Positions 52,867-61,883 of a stretch of 64,000 nt of DNA are shown here, in pieces (position 1 is the stretch's first letter; the number at the start of each line of letters is the position of its first letter). The notes under the pieces are model-generated. The model saw only the letters and a program-made list of their open reading frames with translations. It was not told the DNA's origin and ran no database searches. The stretch is taken from assembly GCA_937868765.1 (NCBI GenBank), contig CALMNL010000004.1, positions 1,686,749-1,750,748 on the forward strand, read 5' to 3'. The position numbers and the translations under genes are program-made. This DNA is from an uncultured Desulfatitalea sp. (GTDB lineage Bacteria > Desulfobacterota > Desulfobacteria > Desulfobacterales > Desulfosarcinaceae).

Positions 52867-53655
52867 CTAACAGCAAATACGGTTCCGACCGTTGCTTTTG
52901 GCATGATATAGACAATCGTCAGCCAATTTGATCAGATCATCTGCCTGCGACTGTCCTTCTACTTCAGGAAGCTGCGCACAACCGATACTAACGGTAATCT
53001 TGAAACTTTTCGGATTTCCATGGGTTTCAAAAAGGTGGTCTTGAATATCCTGCCGGATGCGCTCGGCCAGGTGGGCGGCCATTTCGATCCCCGTATCGGG
53101 CATTAGGATCACAAACTCTTCGCCGCCATAACGGCCGACCACATCGGTGCCGCGCGCCGTCCGGGCCAGATGCTGGGCAAAACTCCGCAACAGCCGGTCC
53201 CCCGCCAGGTGCCCGAAGGCGTCATTGTACTTTTTGAAATGATCGATATCGATCATGATCAGTGCCAGATCATTACCGTAGCGTTGCGCTCTGCGGATCT
53301 CACGCTCAAGGCTCTGGATGAAGTGGCGACGGTTGAACAGCCCGGTGAGTTCGTCGGTAAGGGACAGCTTTTTTACCTTCTCGTACAGGACCGCCGTGCG
53401 CTGCAGGTACAAGCCGTTCAAAAGCCCGAACAGCGCTCCGATAAAGGAGAAATATAGCGCCATCCAGCCATGGTCCGGTCTGAAAGCCGAAATTAAAGAA
53501 TCTATATGGGAAATGGATTGGTGCGTCGCCCTGTGAAATATGAAAACGGAAGCGGGGTGCAAAACACCATAGCCGACGATCACACCGATGAGCGTGTGAA
53601 GGAGCAATCGTGTGGCGAATTTGCATTTATACATGGGTTTCCGCTGGTTGGTCAT
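52867..53655 (-). CDS. Membrane-bound diguanylate cyclase
   Basis: The protein has 262 residues. Two TM helices lie near residues 17-36 and 64-83. The GGDEF domain follows: LTDELTGLFNRRHFI, then VVGRYGGEEFVILMPDTG with the intact GGEEF active site. It synthesises c-di-GMP from two GTP. No inhibitory RxxD motif is visible five residues before the active site (VVGRYGGEEF reads TDVVGR). The ATG overlaps the stop of the HSP90-like gene by 4 nt, so translation is coupled to it. Confidence 0.9.
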   Translation of the reverse strand: MTNQRKPMYKCKFATRLLLHTLIGVIVGYGVLHPASVFIFHRATHQSISHIDSLISAFRPDHGWMALYFSFIGALFGLLNGLYLQRTAVLYEKVKKLSLTDELTGLFNRRHFIQSLEREIRRAQRYGNDLALIMIDIDHFKKYNDAFGHLAGDRLLRSFAQHLARTARGTDVVGRYGGEEFVILMPDTGIEMAAHLAERIRQDIQDHLFETHGNPKSFKITVSIGCAQLPEVEGQSQADDLIKLADDCLYHAKSNGRNRICC

Positions 53656-55643
53656 TGGGCCATAGCTTTAATGACCGTTTGTTGCCACTCGTGCTGAAAT
53701 CCCTGGGCTTCGGCAATATCCAAGAGGTCCCGGCCGGGCGAATCCGATTTAGAGAGGCTTGTTCGCAGTAAGGCGCGCAACTGCTTCCGAAGCAGATCCC
53801 GGACACCCTGCGGCAATGCCTGAAAAAGGACATCGTCCATCGTCGTGATGTCGAAAAAAGAGGCCAGGGTCTGCTCCAGCCTTTGGCGGCTTGGCGGGAG
53901 CAGTTCATGCGGCGAAGCGGCATTGAGCAGTCGCCCCCCGGCCTGGGCGATGGCCGCCAGGACCGCCTGCCGGAAATAGCGCAACTGCTTCTGGGGCCAG
54001 AAGATCCGGTGGCGGTCCATGCTCAGCTCGCACACATGTTCGCCGGTCAAATCGAGCCGGCCGGTGACGAACTTTCTGGCTTTGGCGGGAAGAAGGTCGT
54101 CGCTCTGGTCAATGAAAATCCCGTTCTGGTAGATGGACAGGCCACCGGAGGACGTATCCAGCGCGATGGATCGTTCATCGTCCCCCCGGGTGCGAATCAG
54201 CACCCATCCCCGGGAAGGCGCGATCTCCAAGGGTGCCGAGAAATTGTGCGCTGACGCATCGTCACCGAACCGGTTCAGCGGCTCGCAGCCGATCACGGTG
54301 GTATGGCCCGCCGCGTCGGTGAATTGGATCGGGATGGATACAAAACGGGCGACGCTCTTCAAATACCCCAAATACTCCATGCCACGCCAGCCTTTAAGGC
54401 GGTTTGTCTTCAACTCCAGCAGCACCTCGGTTCCAGTGGGCAACGTATCGGGCGCCGGACGCACATCGAAGTAGTCCCCGATGTCGGTGATCGTGATCAG
54501 CAATCCGCCGGCGCCCTTTCTTCTGGTTTTGACCACGATTCGATCCGCAATCAGAAAAGTCGACAGAAACCCGATCCCGAAATTGCTGATAAAACTGCGC
54601 TGCAACGCCGGCTGAAGGGAGATGTCGCCGGCCTCGCCCGAGCGGTAAAAGGAGATGCCGACGTTGAGGAAGTACTTTTCCAGCCAGCGGCGGTCCATGC
54701 CGATGCCGTTGTCTCGGATGGTGATGCGGTTTTCTTCCCGGTTGAGTTGAATGGTGATCGCAGGCGTGTAATCCGGCTCCATCATGCTTCTCAAATGACA
54801 GGCATCCACGGCGTTCTGGACGAGCTCTCGCAGGAAAACACGCTTGTCCCCGTAAAGGGTGTGGCCCATGAAAAGTTGCAGTGCGGCGGCGCCGTCCACC
54901 CGAAACTTGTAATCCATGGGCTCATAGCCGCAGGCCTGGATTTCGAAGCGCACATGGTTGAACGCGAAGCGCGGCCGGACGGTCTTATTCAAGCTGGCCA
55001 GGAATCGCCCGATGTCGGTCTCGTAATGTTTCAAACCACTGTGCGCCGAGGCATTGCTGCATTGGATGCGCACCCGCACCGTATCGGCCCGTTCCGGCTG
55101 TGGCCCGATGCTTTGGACCTCAAAGGCCCGGGCCAGTACGTTGCCCTGAAGCACCGGTTGCTCCCGGATGCAATGACCGATTCGGTTCAGGGTGGCTGGA
55201 TGATGCAGTTCCAGCCGCTCGGCCAGTGCCAGCGCCGCGGCCAATAAGAGGATAGGGACACCTGAGTTGCGGAAATCGCCATCGGCCGACGGGTCCAGGC
55301 GGCCGTCTTGCGCGAATCCTTCGCAAGCCGCGATAATATCGGATATTGCCTTGGCCTCAATTGGATCATCGATGCCGCTATCCGGCCCATACCCGATGGA
55401 GCTGCCCGCTGGTTTAAGGTATGCGGCGGCTTCGAGATAGAACAAATATAGGGGAGTTCGTGCGACCACGGCTTTTTGCTCATCGTCGAGCAACCATGTT
55501 TCGACCCTGGCAATGATTCGCTCGGACAGCTCGCGTGATCCATTCCCACCGGCAAGCGCCGCCCGGACCCCGTCGATTCTGTGTTGCAGCTTGTCGGCCC
55601 GTTCCACAGGCAGGGGGGCCGAAGCGGCCAAAATCGCATCCAT
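53652..55643 (-). CDS. HSP90-like GHKL ATPase with unusual N-terminal domain
   Basis: The protein has 663 residues. The central part matches the HSP90 N-terminal ATPase: ELVQNAVDACHL (Glu273-Asn277-Asp280), DNGIGMD (311-317), NFGIGFLSTF (354-363), and a GTEV-like strand. The C-terminal half resembles the HSP90 middle domain with IYQNGIFIDQ. A roughly 240-residue N-terminal extension is added. It contains ILLLAAALALAERLELHHPA, faintly like an HD-hydrolase helix, but no catalytic HD pair is clear. It is coupled to a diguanylate cyclase by ATGA and is 24 nt downstream of the P-type ATPase gene. Function unknown; a chaperone or sensor role is possible. Confidence 0.75.
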   Translation of the reverse strand: MDAILAASAPLPVERADKLQHRIDGVRAALAGGNGSRELSERIIARVETWLLDDEQKAVVARTPLYLFYLEAAAYLKPAGSSIGYGPDSGIDDPIEAKAISDIIAACEGFAQDGRLDPSADGDFRNSGVPILLLAAALALAERLELHHPATLNRIGHCIREQPVLQGNVLARAFEVQSIGPQPERADTVRVRIQCSNASAHSGLKHYETDIGRFLASLNKTVRPRFAFNHVRFEIQACGYEPMDYKFRVDGAAALQLFMGHTLYGDKRVFLRELVQNAVDACHLRSMMEPDYTPAITIQLNREENRITIRDNGIGMDRRWLEKYFLNVGISFYRSGEAGDISLQPALQRSFISNFGIGFLSTFLIADRIVVKTRRKGAGGLLITITDIGDYFDVRPAPDTLPTGTEVLLELKTNRLKGWRGMEYLGYLKSVARFVSIPIQFTDAAGHTTVIGCEPLNRFGDDASAHNFSAPLEIAPSRGWVLIRTRGDDERSIALDTSSGGLSIYQNGIFIDQSDDLLPAKARKFVTGRLDLTGEHVCELSMDRHRIFWPQKQLRYFRQAVLAAIAQAGGRLLNAASPHELLPPSRQRLEQTLASFFDITTMDDVLFQALPQGVRDLLRKQLRALLRTSLSKSDSPGRDLLDIAEAQGFQHEWQQTVIKAMAQ

Positions 55644-55667
55644 GGTGCTGCTCTCCGGTGCCGCGCT

Positions 55668-58126
55668 CTACAGTTTGACTTTCCGCAGCCGCAGTGCATT
55701 GCCCACCACCGATACCGAACTGAAGCTCATGGCGGCGGCCGCGATCATGGGCGAGAGCAGCAGCCCGAACAGCGGGTAGAGCACGCCGGCGGCGATGGGG
55801 ATGCCCAGCGCGTTGTAGATAAATGCAAAAAACAAATTCTGCTTGATGTTGCGCATCGTGGCTCGGGAGAGCAGGCGGGCGCGCACGATGCCGCGTAGAT
55901 CGCCTTTGACCAGCGTGACCCGGGCGCTCTCCATGGCCACGTCGGTGCCGGTGCCCATGGCGATGCCCACCTCAGCCTGGGCCAGGGCCGGTGCGTCGTT
56001 GATGCCGTCGCCGGCCATGGCCACCACCTGACCTTCCCGCTGGAAACGCTTGACCGCTTCGGCCTTGTCTTCCGGCAGGACATCGGCCACGAAATCGTCG
56101 ATCCCCAGTTTGGCCGCCACGGCCTTGGCGGTGGTGCGGTTGTCGCCGGTCAGCATGACAATGCGAATGTTCTCGGCGTGCAGCCTTTCAATGGCCTCGG
56201 GCGTGGTGGCCTTGATTGGGTCGGACACGCCCACCAGCCCGGCGGCCTTGCCGTCTACGGCCAGATACATCACGGTGCGGCCGTCGGCCCGCAGCTGATC
56301 GGCCTTGGCTTCCAGTCCGTCCAAGGAGACATGGTGTTCATCGAGCAGCTGGGCATTGCCCAAAAGGACGCTGTGATTCTGAATGCTGCCCGAAACCCCC
56401 CGGCCCGTATGGGATTCGAAATCGGCAGCCTCACTCAGCGCCAGGCCTTTTTCCTGCGCGCCGCTGACAATGGCGGTGGCCAGCGGATGCTCGCTGGCTC
56501 GCTCGAGGCCGGCGGCCAGTTGCAGCACATCGTTGGCCTGCCATCCTTGGGCCGCGGCCACATCGGTCAGTCGCGGTTTGCCCTCGGTCAGGGTGCCGGT
56601 CTTGTCGACCACCAAAGTATTCACCTTGCGCAGGGTTTCGATGGACTCGGCATCCTTGAACAATACCCCGAACGCAGCGCCTTTGCCCGTCGCCACCATG
56701 ATGGACATGGGCGTGGCCAGTCCCAAGGCGCAGGGGCAAGCGATGATCAACACGGAGACCGCCACCACCAGGGCATAGGCCATGCGCGGTTCGGGGCCGA
56801 TGAGCGCCCAGACGACAAAGGCGATTGCCGCCGCGGCGACCACCGCCGGCACGAAGTAGGAAGCCACGAGGTCGGCCAGCTTCTGGATCGGTGCCCGGCT
56901 GCGCTGGGCTTCGGCCACCAGGTGCACGATCTGTGACAGCACGGTGTCGGCCCCGATCTTCTCGGCCTCGATGACCAGGGCGCCGGTCGTGTTGACCGTG
57001 GCGCCGATGACCCTGGCATCCTTTTTCTTTTCTACCGCAATGGGCTCGCCGGTGATCATCGACTCATCCACATGGCTGGCGCCTTCGACAACGGTGCCGT
57101 CCACGGGGATCCTTTCACCGGGCCGGACCCGCAGTTTGTCGCCCACCCGAACCTGCTCCAACGGCACATCTTCTTCCGTGCCGTCCGCTTTGATGCGGCG
57201 CGCGGTTTTGGGCGCCAGTCCCAGCAGTGCCTTGATGGCTGCGCCCGTACGGCTGCGGGCGCGCTGTTCGAGCATCTGGCCCAGCAGCACCAGGGTGACG
57301 ATGACCGCCGCCGCTTCAAAGTAGACGCCCACCGTGCCGTCTGCGGTTCTGAACGATGCCGGGAAGATCTCCGGGAACAACAGGGCCACCACGCTGTACA
57401 CGTAGGCCACGGCCGTGCCCAGTCCGATGAGGGTGAACATGTTCAGGTTCCAGGTGACCACCGATTTCCAGGCGCGCACGTAAAAGGTCCACCCCCCCAG
57501 AGCACCACCGGGGTCGCCAGAAAGAATTCCGTCCAGTGCAGCGTTTCGGGTCCGAAAAGCCGCTCCAGAACGCCTAATCCCAACATGTCCCGCATGGCAA
57601 TGAGCAACAGCGGCAGGCTCAGGACAACGCCGACCCAGAACCGGTTGCGCATATAAAGATATTCGCGGTTTTCCTCTTCTTCCGGCAATTCCGCGCCGCG
57701 CGGTTCCAGGGCCATGCCGCACTTGGGACAGCTGCCGGGCTCGTCCCGGATCACTTCGGGGTGCATGGGGCAGGTCCATTGGACCTTTCCCGCGGACGCC
57801 CGGGGCATTCGCGGCTCGAGCGCCATGCCGCACTTGGGGCAGGTGCCGGGCCCTTGCTGCTCTACTTCGGGGTGCATCGGGCAGGTGTAGACACCGGGCT
57901 CTTGGGCGTGCGTCTTGTGTACCCGGGGGTGTTCCGCTCCCGTGCTCTTCTTGATAAATTGCCCGGGCTCGGATTTAAACTTCTGCAGACAATGCGCACT
58001 GCAGAAGTAATAACTGTGCCCGTCCACTTCGTATGAGAGCTCATCAGAGGGATTGTCCACGGTCATGCCGCAGACTGGATCGATAACCGGCGCCTCAATG
58101 GTTTCTCCTGAATGTTGATGTTGCAT
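55668..58126 (-). CDS. P1B-type copper/heavy-metal ATPase, reading frame broken at a G7 run
   Basis: Start ATG 58126 (GAGGAGGAG upstream). The first part has a YHS domain ([28 protein letters not shown]) and two copies of a CPMHPEV...[10 protein letters not shown] metal-binding domain, then TM helices. At 57492-57498 the minus strand has seven G; adding one G would join the frame to the P-type core, which reads from the next frame: [13 protein letters not shown] (metal site), [41 protein letters not shown]. The whole would be about 819 residues and would export Cu+ or a related ion. Either a sequencing or mutational indel, or frameshifting at the G-run. Followed 24 nt on by the HSP90-like gene. 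Confidence 0.8.
57492..57498 (-). repeat. Run of seven G at the frame break
   Basis: On the minus strand the frame reads TGG GGG GGT GGA, then stops at 57443-57445. It also fits the -1 slippery pattern G-GGG-GGT. Eight G in place of seven would keep the ATPase frame open. Confidence 0.7.
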
Positions 58127-58178
58127 CACCACTCCTCCTCTCTGCGACCACACCGCCTGTCGACCGGACAGGGACGTC

Positions 58179-58215
58179 TTCATTGCCTTAAGTGGTAACC
58201 ATCTTAAAGTTCATC
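58179..58215. promoter_or_regulatory. Imperfect palindrome upstream of the P-type ATPase
   Basis: CTTAAGTGGTAACCATCTTAAAG is an imperfect inverted repeat centred on TGGTAACCA, 53 nt upstream of the ATPase start. It might bind a metal-responsive regulator, but no CueR/CsoR consensus was matched with certainty. Confidence 0.25.
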
Positions 58216-58300
58216 TCAACCCCGGCTGCCCAGCTCTTGCCCGCAAATCATTTTCTACAAGCGCCCACTCAATTCTACCTGTCAGGCCGGAATGCGCCTT

Positions 58301-58984
58301 TTATTTCAGGGCTTGCGCCTGTTCATGACCGTGGCCCATGGTGTCAAGCGCCTCCCGATGGTTGAGGAATCTCCCCAGTACCATCATGGCGGCGGCGATG
58401 GCCAACGCCGCGAACAAGTAATCGGTCTGTTTTATGGCGCCGCCCAACAGTATAAACACGGCCAGGCCCGGCAATGTGCCGACCAGGGAGCCCAAGGCAA
58501 AATCACGGTGCCGGACGTTGCATAAACCGGAAGAGTAGCCCACGAGATCGAAGGGCAGAAACATCAGGCGCATCGTGACGACCGCGATCATGCCGTTTTG
58601 CTGCAGTTTGCATTTGATCATGGATAACGCCCTGCCGCGGGCAGCCAGCCGGCGCAGCAAGTCCGCACCGAAATAGCGGCCGACCACGAAGGAGATGTTG
58701 GCGCTGATATTTTCCCCGATTACCGTGTAGACGAACCCCCAAAGCGGACCGAAAACCATGCCTGCAATGACGGCCAGCAAGGCTCCCGGGAAGAAGACCA
58801 GGGATCGCAGGGCGTAAATCGCGATGAAAAGCAGTGGCGCCAGGGCGCCCCATTGCACTATATGTTGGTGCAGGGTTTGGGCGATGGTTTGAATCGAGAG
58901 ATCGCTGGTCAGATAGAGATAGGCTGCAGCCAGGACGACACCGCTCCATAGCGTCAGCAGTATAATTTTGATGCGCCCGTTCAT
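58301..58984 (-). CDS. TVP38/TMEM64 (DedA-like) membrane protein
   Basis: The protein has 227 residues with about six TM helices. The SNARE-associated (VTT) domain motif is IYALRSLVFFPGALLAVIAG, with GPLWGFVYTVIGENISANISF and YSSGLCNVRHRDF later. Such proteins are transporters or scramblase-like proteins in the inner membrane; the substrate is unknown. AAGGAGG sits 13 bases before the ATG, slightly far. It lies 174 nt from the ATPase start, on the same strand. Confidence 0.85.
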   Translation of the reverse strand: MNGRIKIILLTLWSGVVLAAAYLYLTSDLSIQTIAQTLHQHIVQWGALAPLLFIAIYALRSLVFFPGALLAVIAGMVFGPLWGFVYTVIGENISANISFVVGRYFGADLLRRLAARGRALSMIKCKLQQNGMIAVVTMRLMFLPFDLVGYSSGLCNVRHRDFALGSLVGTLPGLAVFILLGGAIKQTDYLFAALAIAAAMMVLGRFLNHREALDTMGHGHEQAQALK

Positions 58985-59397
58985 CTTGATCTGCTAGCCT
59001 CCTTGACCGCCGTACATGGCGTTTTGTCAAAACCATTCGGCCCGATATGGCCCTATCCAGACTAAAAGCACTTTATGTGCCACGCCCTCGGCCTGCATGG
59101 CGGCTGCAGGGCCGGGGACCCGGTCATGCTTTGCCGCGTGGTTGCAGCGTGGGATCAGCGTCGGGAAAAAGCGATGTCGGGACTCATCTGCGGAAAGCCG
59201 ACTGCCGAACGCATTCAGGTGCGTAAGAATTTCATACCGGGAGAGCCCGTTTTCCAAGCATTGCCTTCAAAGTGTGAATATTTTACCCACCTGCTCTCTC
59301 CGGTCGGCCGCACCGGGCCTCCGGTCGAGGATAGAGCGGTCGGCGCTTCCTGGTTCCCGGACAAGCGGTGGTATTGGCGCGATGCGCAATTGCATGG
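58985..59397. other. Intergenic region, no supported gene
   Basis: 413 nt. Open frames in it have neither conserved segments nor good ribosome sites. The end of the NfeD-like gene begins at 59398. No repeat or hairpin with a U-run stood out. Confidence 0.35.
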
Positions 59398-59775
59398 TCA
59401 AGGTCCGACCCCCTGTTCCGCTGCGTCTGGTCCCTCGAGACGGCTCACGGTCAGGATCAGTTTTCTGGCGGCGACAATCCTCACCGGTTCTCCGGCAGGG
59501 ATTCTGCCGTTCGCCGAGACGGCCGACCATATTTCTCCACGCAGCTCGACTTTGCCCTCCGGATCGATATCCCTGATGGCCCTGGCTTTCTCACCGATCA
59601 TGGCATCCAGTCCGGTCCTGGGTGTGGCATGCATGGACCACATCATGAGATAGTGGCAGTAAGCCGCAATCATCAGGATCACGATATAGTAGATCAGGGC
59701 GTCGCCGGCAGGCAGATAATAGAACAGCAGCAGCCCCCAGAGCGGTGAAACCATGATGATGGGCATGAGTCCCAT
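59398..59775 (-). CDS. NfeD-like small membrane protein
   Basis: The protein has 125 residues; CAGGAGG precedes ATG 59775. Two TM helices (VSPLWGLLLFYYLPAGD..., IYYIVILMIAAYCHYLMM) are followed by a C-terminal OB-fold-like domain (MIGEKARAIRDIDPEGKVEL, GEIWSAVSANGRIPAGEPVR), the NfeD C-terminal pattern. Related proteins pair with SPFH (stomatin) proteins; none adjoins here. The exact role is unknown. Confidence 0.75.
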   Translation of the reverse strand: MGLMPIIMVSPLWGLLLFYYLPAGDALIYYIVILMIAAYCHYLMMWSMHATPRTGLDAMIGEKARAIRDIDPEGKVELRGEIWSAVSANGRIPAGEPVRIVAARKLILTVSRLEGPDAAEQGVGP

Positions 59776-60094
59776 AATAACCTCCTGATCCGGCAACGGC
59801 GCTCCTTGCCTGAACAGCGCCTTGGACCTGGTTCGGATGCGGTCGACCTGCTTCACCGGAACGATCGCGATAATGCCGTCACCGGCGATCCCGATAGATA
59901 CGAAGCATCTTTCATGCCGCTGTTGTGTGGCCACACCCTTTCGGCCCGAGGACCCCTTTGCGGCCGCGCCCGGACAAGCCTGAAATATCTTTCAGCGATT
60001 GAATCATCGGCATTGACAGAATCGAATTCAGTCGGATAGTACTGGCTGGTCGGTATTGGCGCCACGATCCGCCGCTTTCAATTACGGAGCAGCC
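59776..60094. other. Divergent region with the efflux promoter
   Basis: 319 nt between the NfeD-like gene and the TetR gene. Its plus-strand end holds a TTGACA (60013-60018) and the palindrome at 60040-60055. A run of GC-rich pseudo-codons further upstream has no supported gene. Confidence 0.4.
60013..60055 (+). promoter_or_regulatory. Promoter with overlapping TetR-like operator
   Basis: TTGACA (60013-60018), 18 nt, then TAGTAC (60037-60042). The 16-bp near-palindrome TACTGGCTGGTCGGTA (60040-60055) overlaps the -10 and follows the pattern TACYGRCYRGYCRGTA seen for TetR-type regulators. A repressor bound here would block the efflux operon, including its own gene. Confidence 0.5.
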
Positions 60095-60685
60095 ATGCAG
60101 GTGTTGGACCCCTTGAAACGACTGAAAATTCTCGATGTCGCGGCCGCGCTTTTTGCGGCCCAGCCATTTCACAAGGTGCTGCTCAGCGACGTGGCCGAGG
60201 CGGCCGGGGTGGGCAAGGGCACCCTCTACGTCTATTTCAAGAACAAGGATGACCTCTACCTGTCGGTGCTTTACAACGGCTTCTGCCAATTGATCGATCA
60301 ACTGCAGCAGAAGGTGGATCAAAACCAGCAGAGCCCTTTGGAAAATCTGCAGACGGTGGTGCGCGAAATCGTCCGTTTCGCCTGCCAGAATCCTTACTTG
60401 TATGAATTGATGCGCTCGGTGCCCTGGTGCCAGGTGACGGACAATGCCCTCTGGAACGGCAAGCGCACCGAGCTGCGGGCGCTGATCGAAGCCATCATCT
60501 GCCGGGGCGTCGCCCTGGGCGAGTTCGAGGACCCGCATCCCGAACTGACCGCGCGGTTCATCCCCCATCTGGTGCGGTCGGTGATGATGGATCGTGAGCT
60601 TTCGTCAACCCCTGAAACGATTTCGGCGCATATCCTGCGATTCGCCTGTGCAGCCCTGGTGCCGAAGCCGCTGGACCGGATGTGA
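60095..60685 (+). CDS. TetR-family transcriptional repressor
   Basis: The protein has 196 residues. The N-terminal HTH is ILDVAAALFAAQPFHKVLLS and DVAEAAGVGKGTLYVYFKNK, a classic TetR signature. The C-terminus is the ligand domain. ATG 60095 has GGAG upstream; a TTG at 60056 is an in-frame alternative. It overlaps the EmrA gene (GTGA) and probably represses the operon through the palindrome at 60040-60055. The inducing drug or metabolite is unknown. Confidence 0.9.
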   Translation: MQVLDPLKRLKILDVAAALFAAQPFHKVLLSDVAEAAGVGKGTLYVYFKNKDDLYLSVLYNGFCQLIDQLQQKVDQNQQSPLENLQTVVREIVRFACQNPYLYELMRSVPWCQVTDNALWNGKRTELRALIEAIICRGVALGEFEDPHPELTARFIPHLVRSVMMDRELSSTPETISAHILRFACAALVPKPLDRM

Positions 60686-61875
60686 CCTCTATGCCTCCTG
60701 AAAAAGAAGATCCGCAAACGCCGGTGCAACGCTCCCGGCTGAACGAGGCCGGCCAGCGGCCGAGCCATCGCCGGATCCTGTTCCGCCTGGGATTGGCGGC
60801 CATCATAATTTTGCTCGCGGCCCTGGGCGTGCCGTACTACCTGCATCTGGTGTCCCATGAAGCCACGGACGACGCCTTTGTCGACGGGCATATCGTGCCC
60901 ATTTCGCCGCGGATTTCAGGGCACGTGGCCCGGGTGTGCGTCACCGACAATCAGGCGGTGGTCGCCGGCGACCTGCTGCTGGAGATCGACCCCCGGGATT
61001 TCCAGGCCCGTCTGGATGCCTCCCAGGCCATGGTGCAGAACGCCCTGGCCCTCATCGATGTCGCGCTGAGCCAGAAACGGGAAGCAGAGGCCCAGGTGGC
61101 CTCGGTCCGATCGGCACTGGATCAGGCCCAAGCCGAATTGGCCGCCGCAGAAGCCAGATTTCAGCAGGGCGCGGCCGATCTGAAGCGCTACCAGGAACTG
61201 GCGGCCAGCCATACCATCACCCCCCAGCAGCTGGAGCATGCCGAGACCGTGGCCCAGACCGCCGCGGCCGATCGCGATGCGGCGCGCGGCAAGGTGGCCA
61301 CCCAGCGCTCGCTGGTGCAGCGGGCCGAGGCAGCCCTGGATACCGCGGATGACAATGTGCGCCAGGCCGAGGCTCAGGCCGCGGCGCGCAGAAGCCAGCT
61401 GGCCCAGGACGCCCTGAACCTCTCCTACACCAAGGTGGTGGCGCCCTGCGACGGCCATGTGGCCAAAAAGAGCGTCGAGCCCGGCGCCTTCGTACAGGTG
61501 GGCCAATCCCTGATGGCCGTGGTCGCGCCCGAGGTATGGGTCACGGCCAATTTCAAGGAGACCCAGTTGACGCATGTGCGCCCCGGCCAGCCGGTCTCGA
61601 TCGCGGTGGACACCTTCCCCGATGTGACCTTTCACGGCCACGTGGACAGCATCCAGCGCGGCACGGGGTCGCGCTTCAGCCTGCTGCCGCCGGAAAACGC
61701 CACCGGCAACTTCGTGAAAGTGGTGCAGCGCGTGCCGGTGAAAATCGTCTTCGACCGGCCTAAGGAACTGGCGGGCTATCTGCTGGTGCCCGGCATGTCG
61801 GTGGTGCCCGAAGTCAACATCAAGGCCGAACCGGCGACCGGCCTGGCTGAGCGCCGGCCCGATCCGCCCAGATAA
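60682..61875 (+). CDS. emrA: EmrA/HlyD-family membrane fusion adaptor
   Basis: The protein has 397 residues. An N-terminal TM helix (LGLAAIIILLAALGVPYYL) is followed by the biotinyl-lipoyl halves (DDAFVDGHIVPISPRISGHV and APCDGHVAKKSVEPGAFV) and a long coiled-coil hairpin between them (residues about 110-240). It links an inner-membrane pump to an outer-membrane channel. GTG 60682 overlaps the TetR stop; ATG 60691 is an alternative. Next gene is the pump. Confidence 0.92.
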   Translation: MTSMPPEKEDPQTPVQRSRLNEAGQRPSHRRILFRLGLAAIIILLAALGVPYYLHLVSHEATDDAFVDGHIVPISPRISGHVARVCVTDNQAVVAGDLLLEIDPRDFQARLDASQAMVQNALALIDVALSQKREAEAQVASVRSALDQAQAELAAAEARFQQGAADLKRYQELAASHTITPQQLEHAETVAQTAAADRDAARGKVATQRSLVQRAEAALDTADDNVRQAEAQAAARRSQLAQDALNLSYTKVVAPCDGHVAKKSVEPGAFVQVGQSLMAVVAPEVWVTANFKETQLTHVRPGQPVSIAVDTFPDVTFHGHVDSIQRGTGSRFSLLPPENATGNFVKVVQRVPVKIVFDRPKELAGYLLVPGMSVVPEVNIKAEPATGLAERRPDPPR

Positions 61876-61883
61876 GACCTCTC

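Noticed and set aside
52563-52904. A 113-residue minus-strand frame overlapping the diguanylate cyclase end
   Set aside because: It overlaps two better supported features and has no family match or ribosome site.
59027-59257. A 76-residue minus-strand frame
   Set aside because: No ribosome site, no conserved segment and composition unlike its neighbours.
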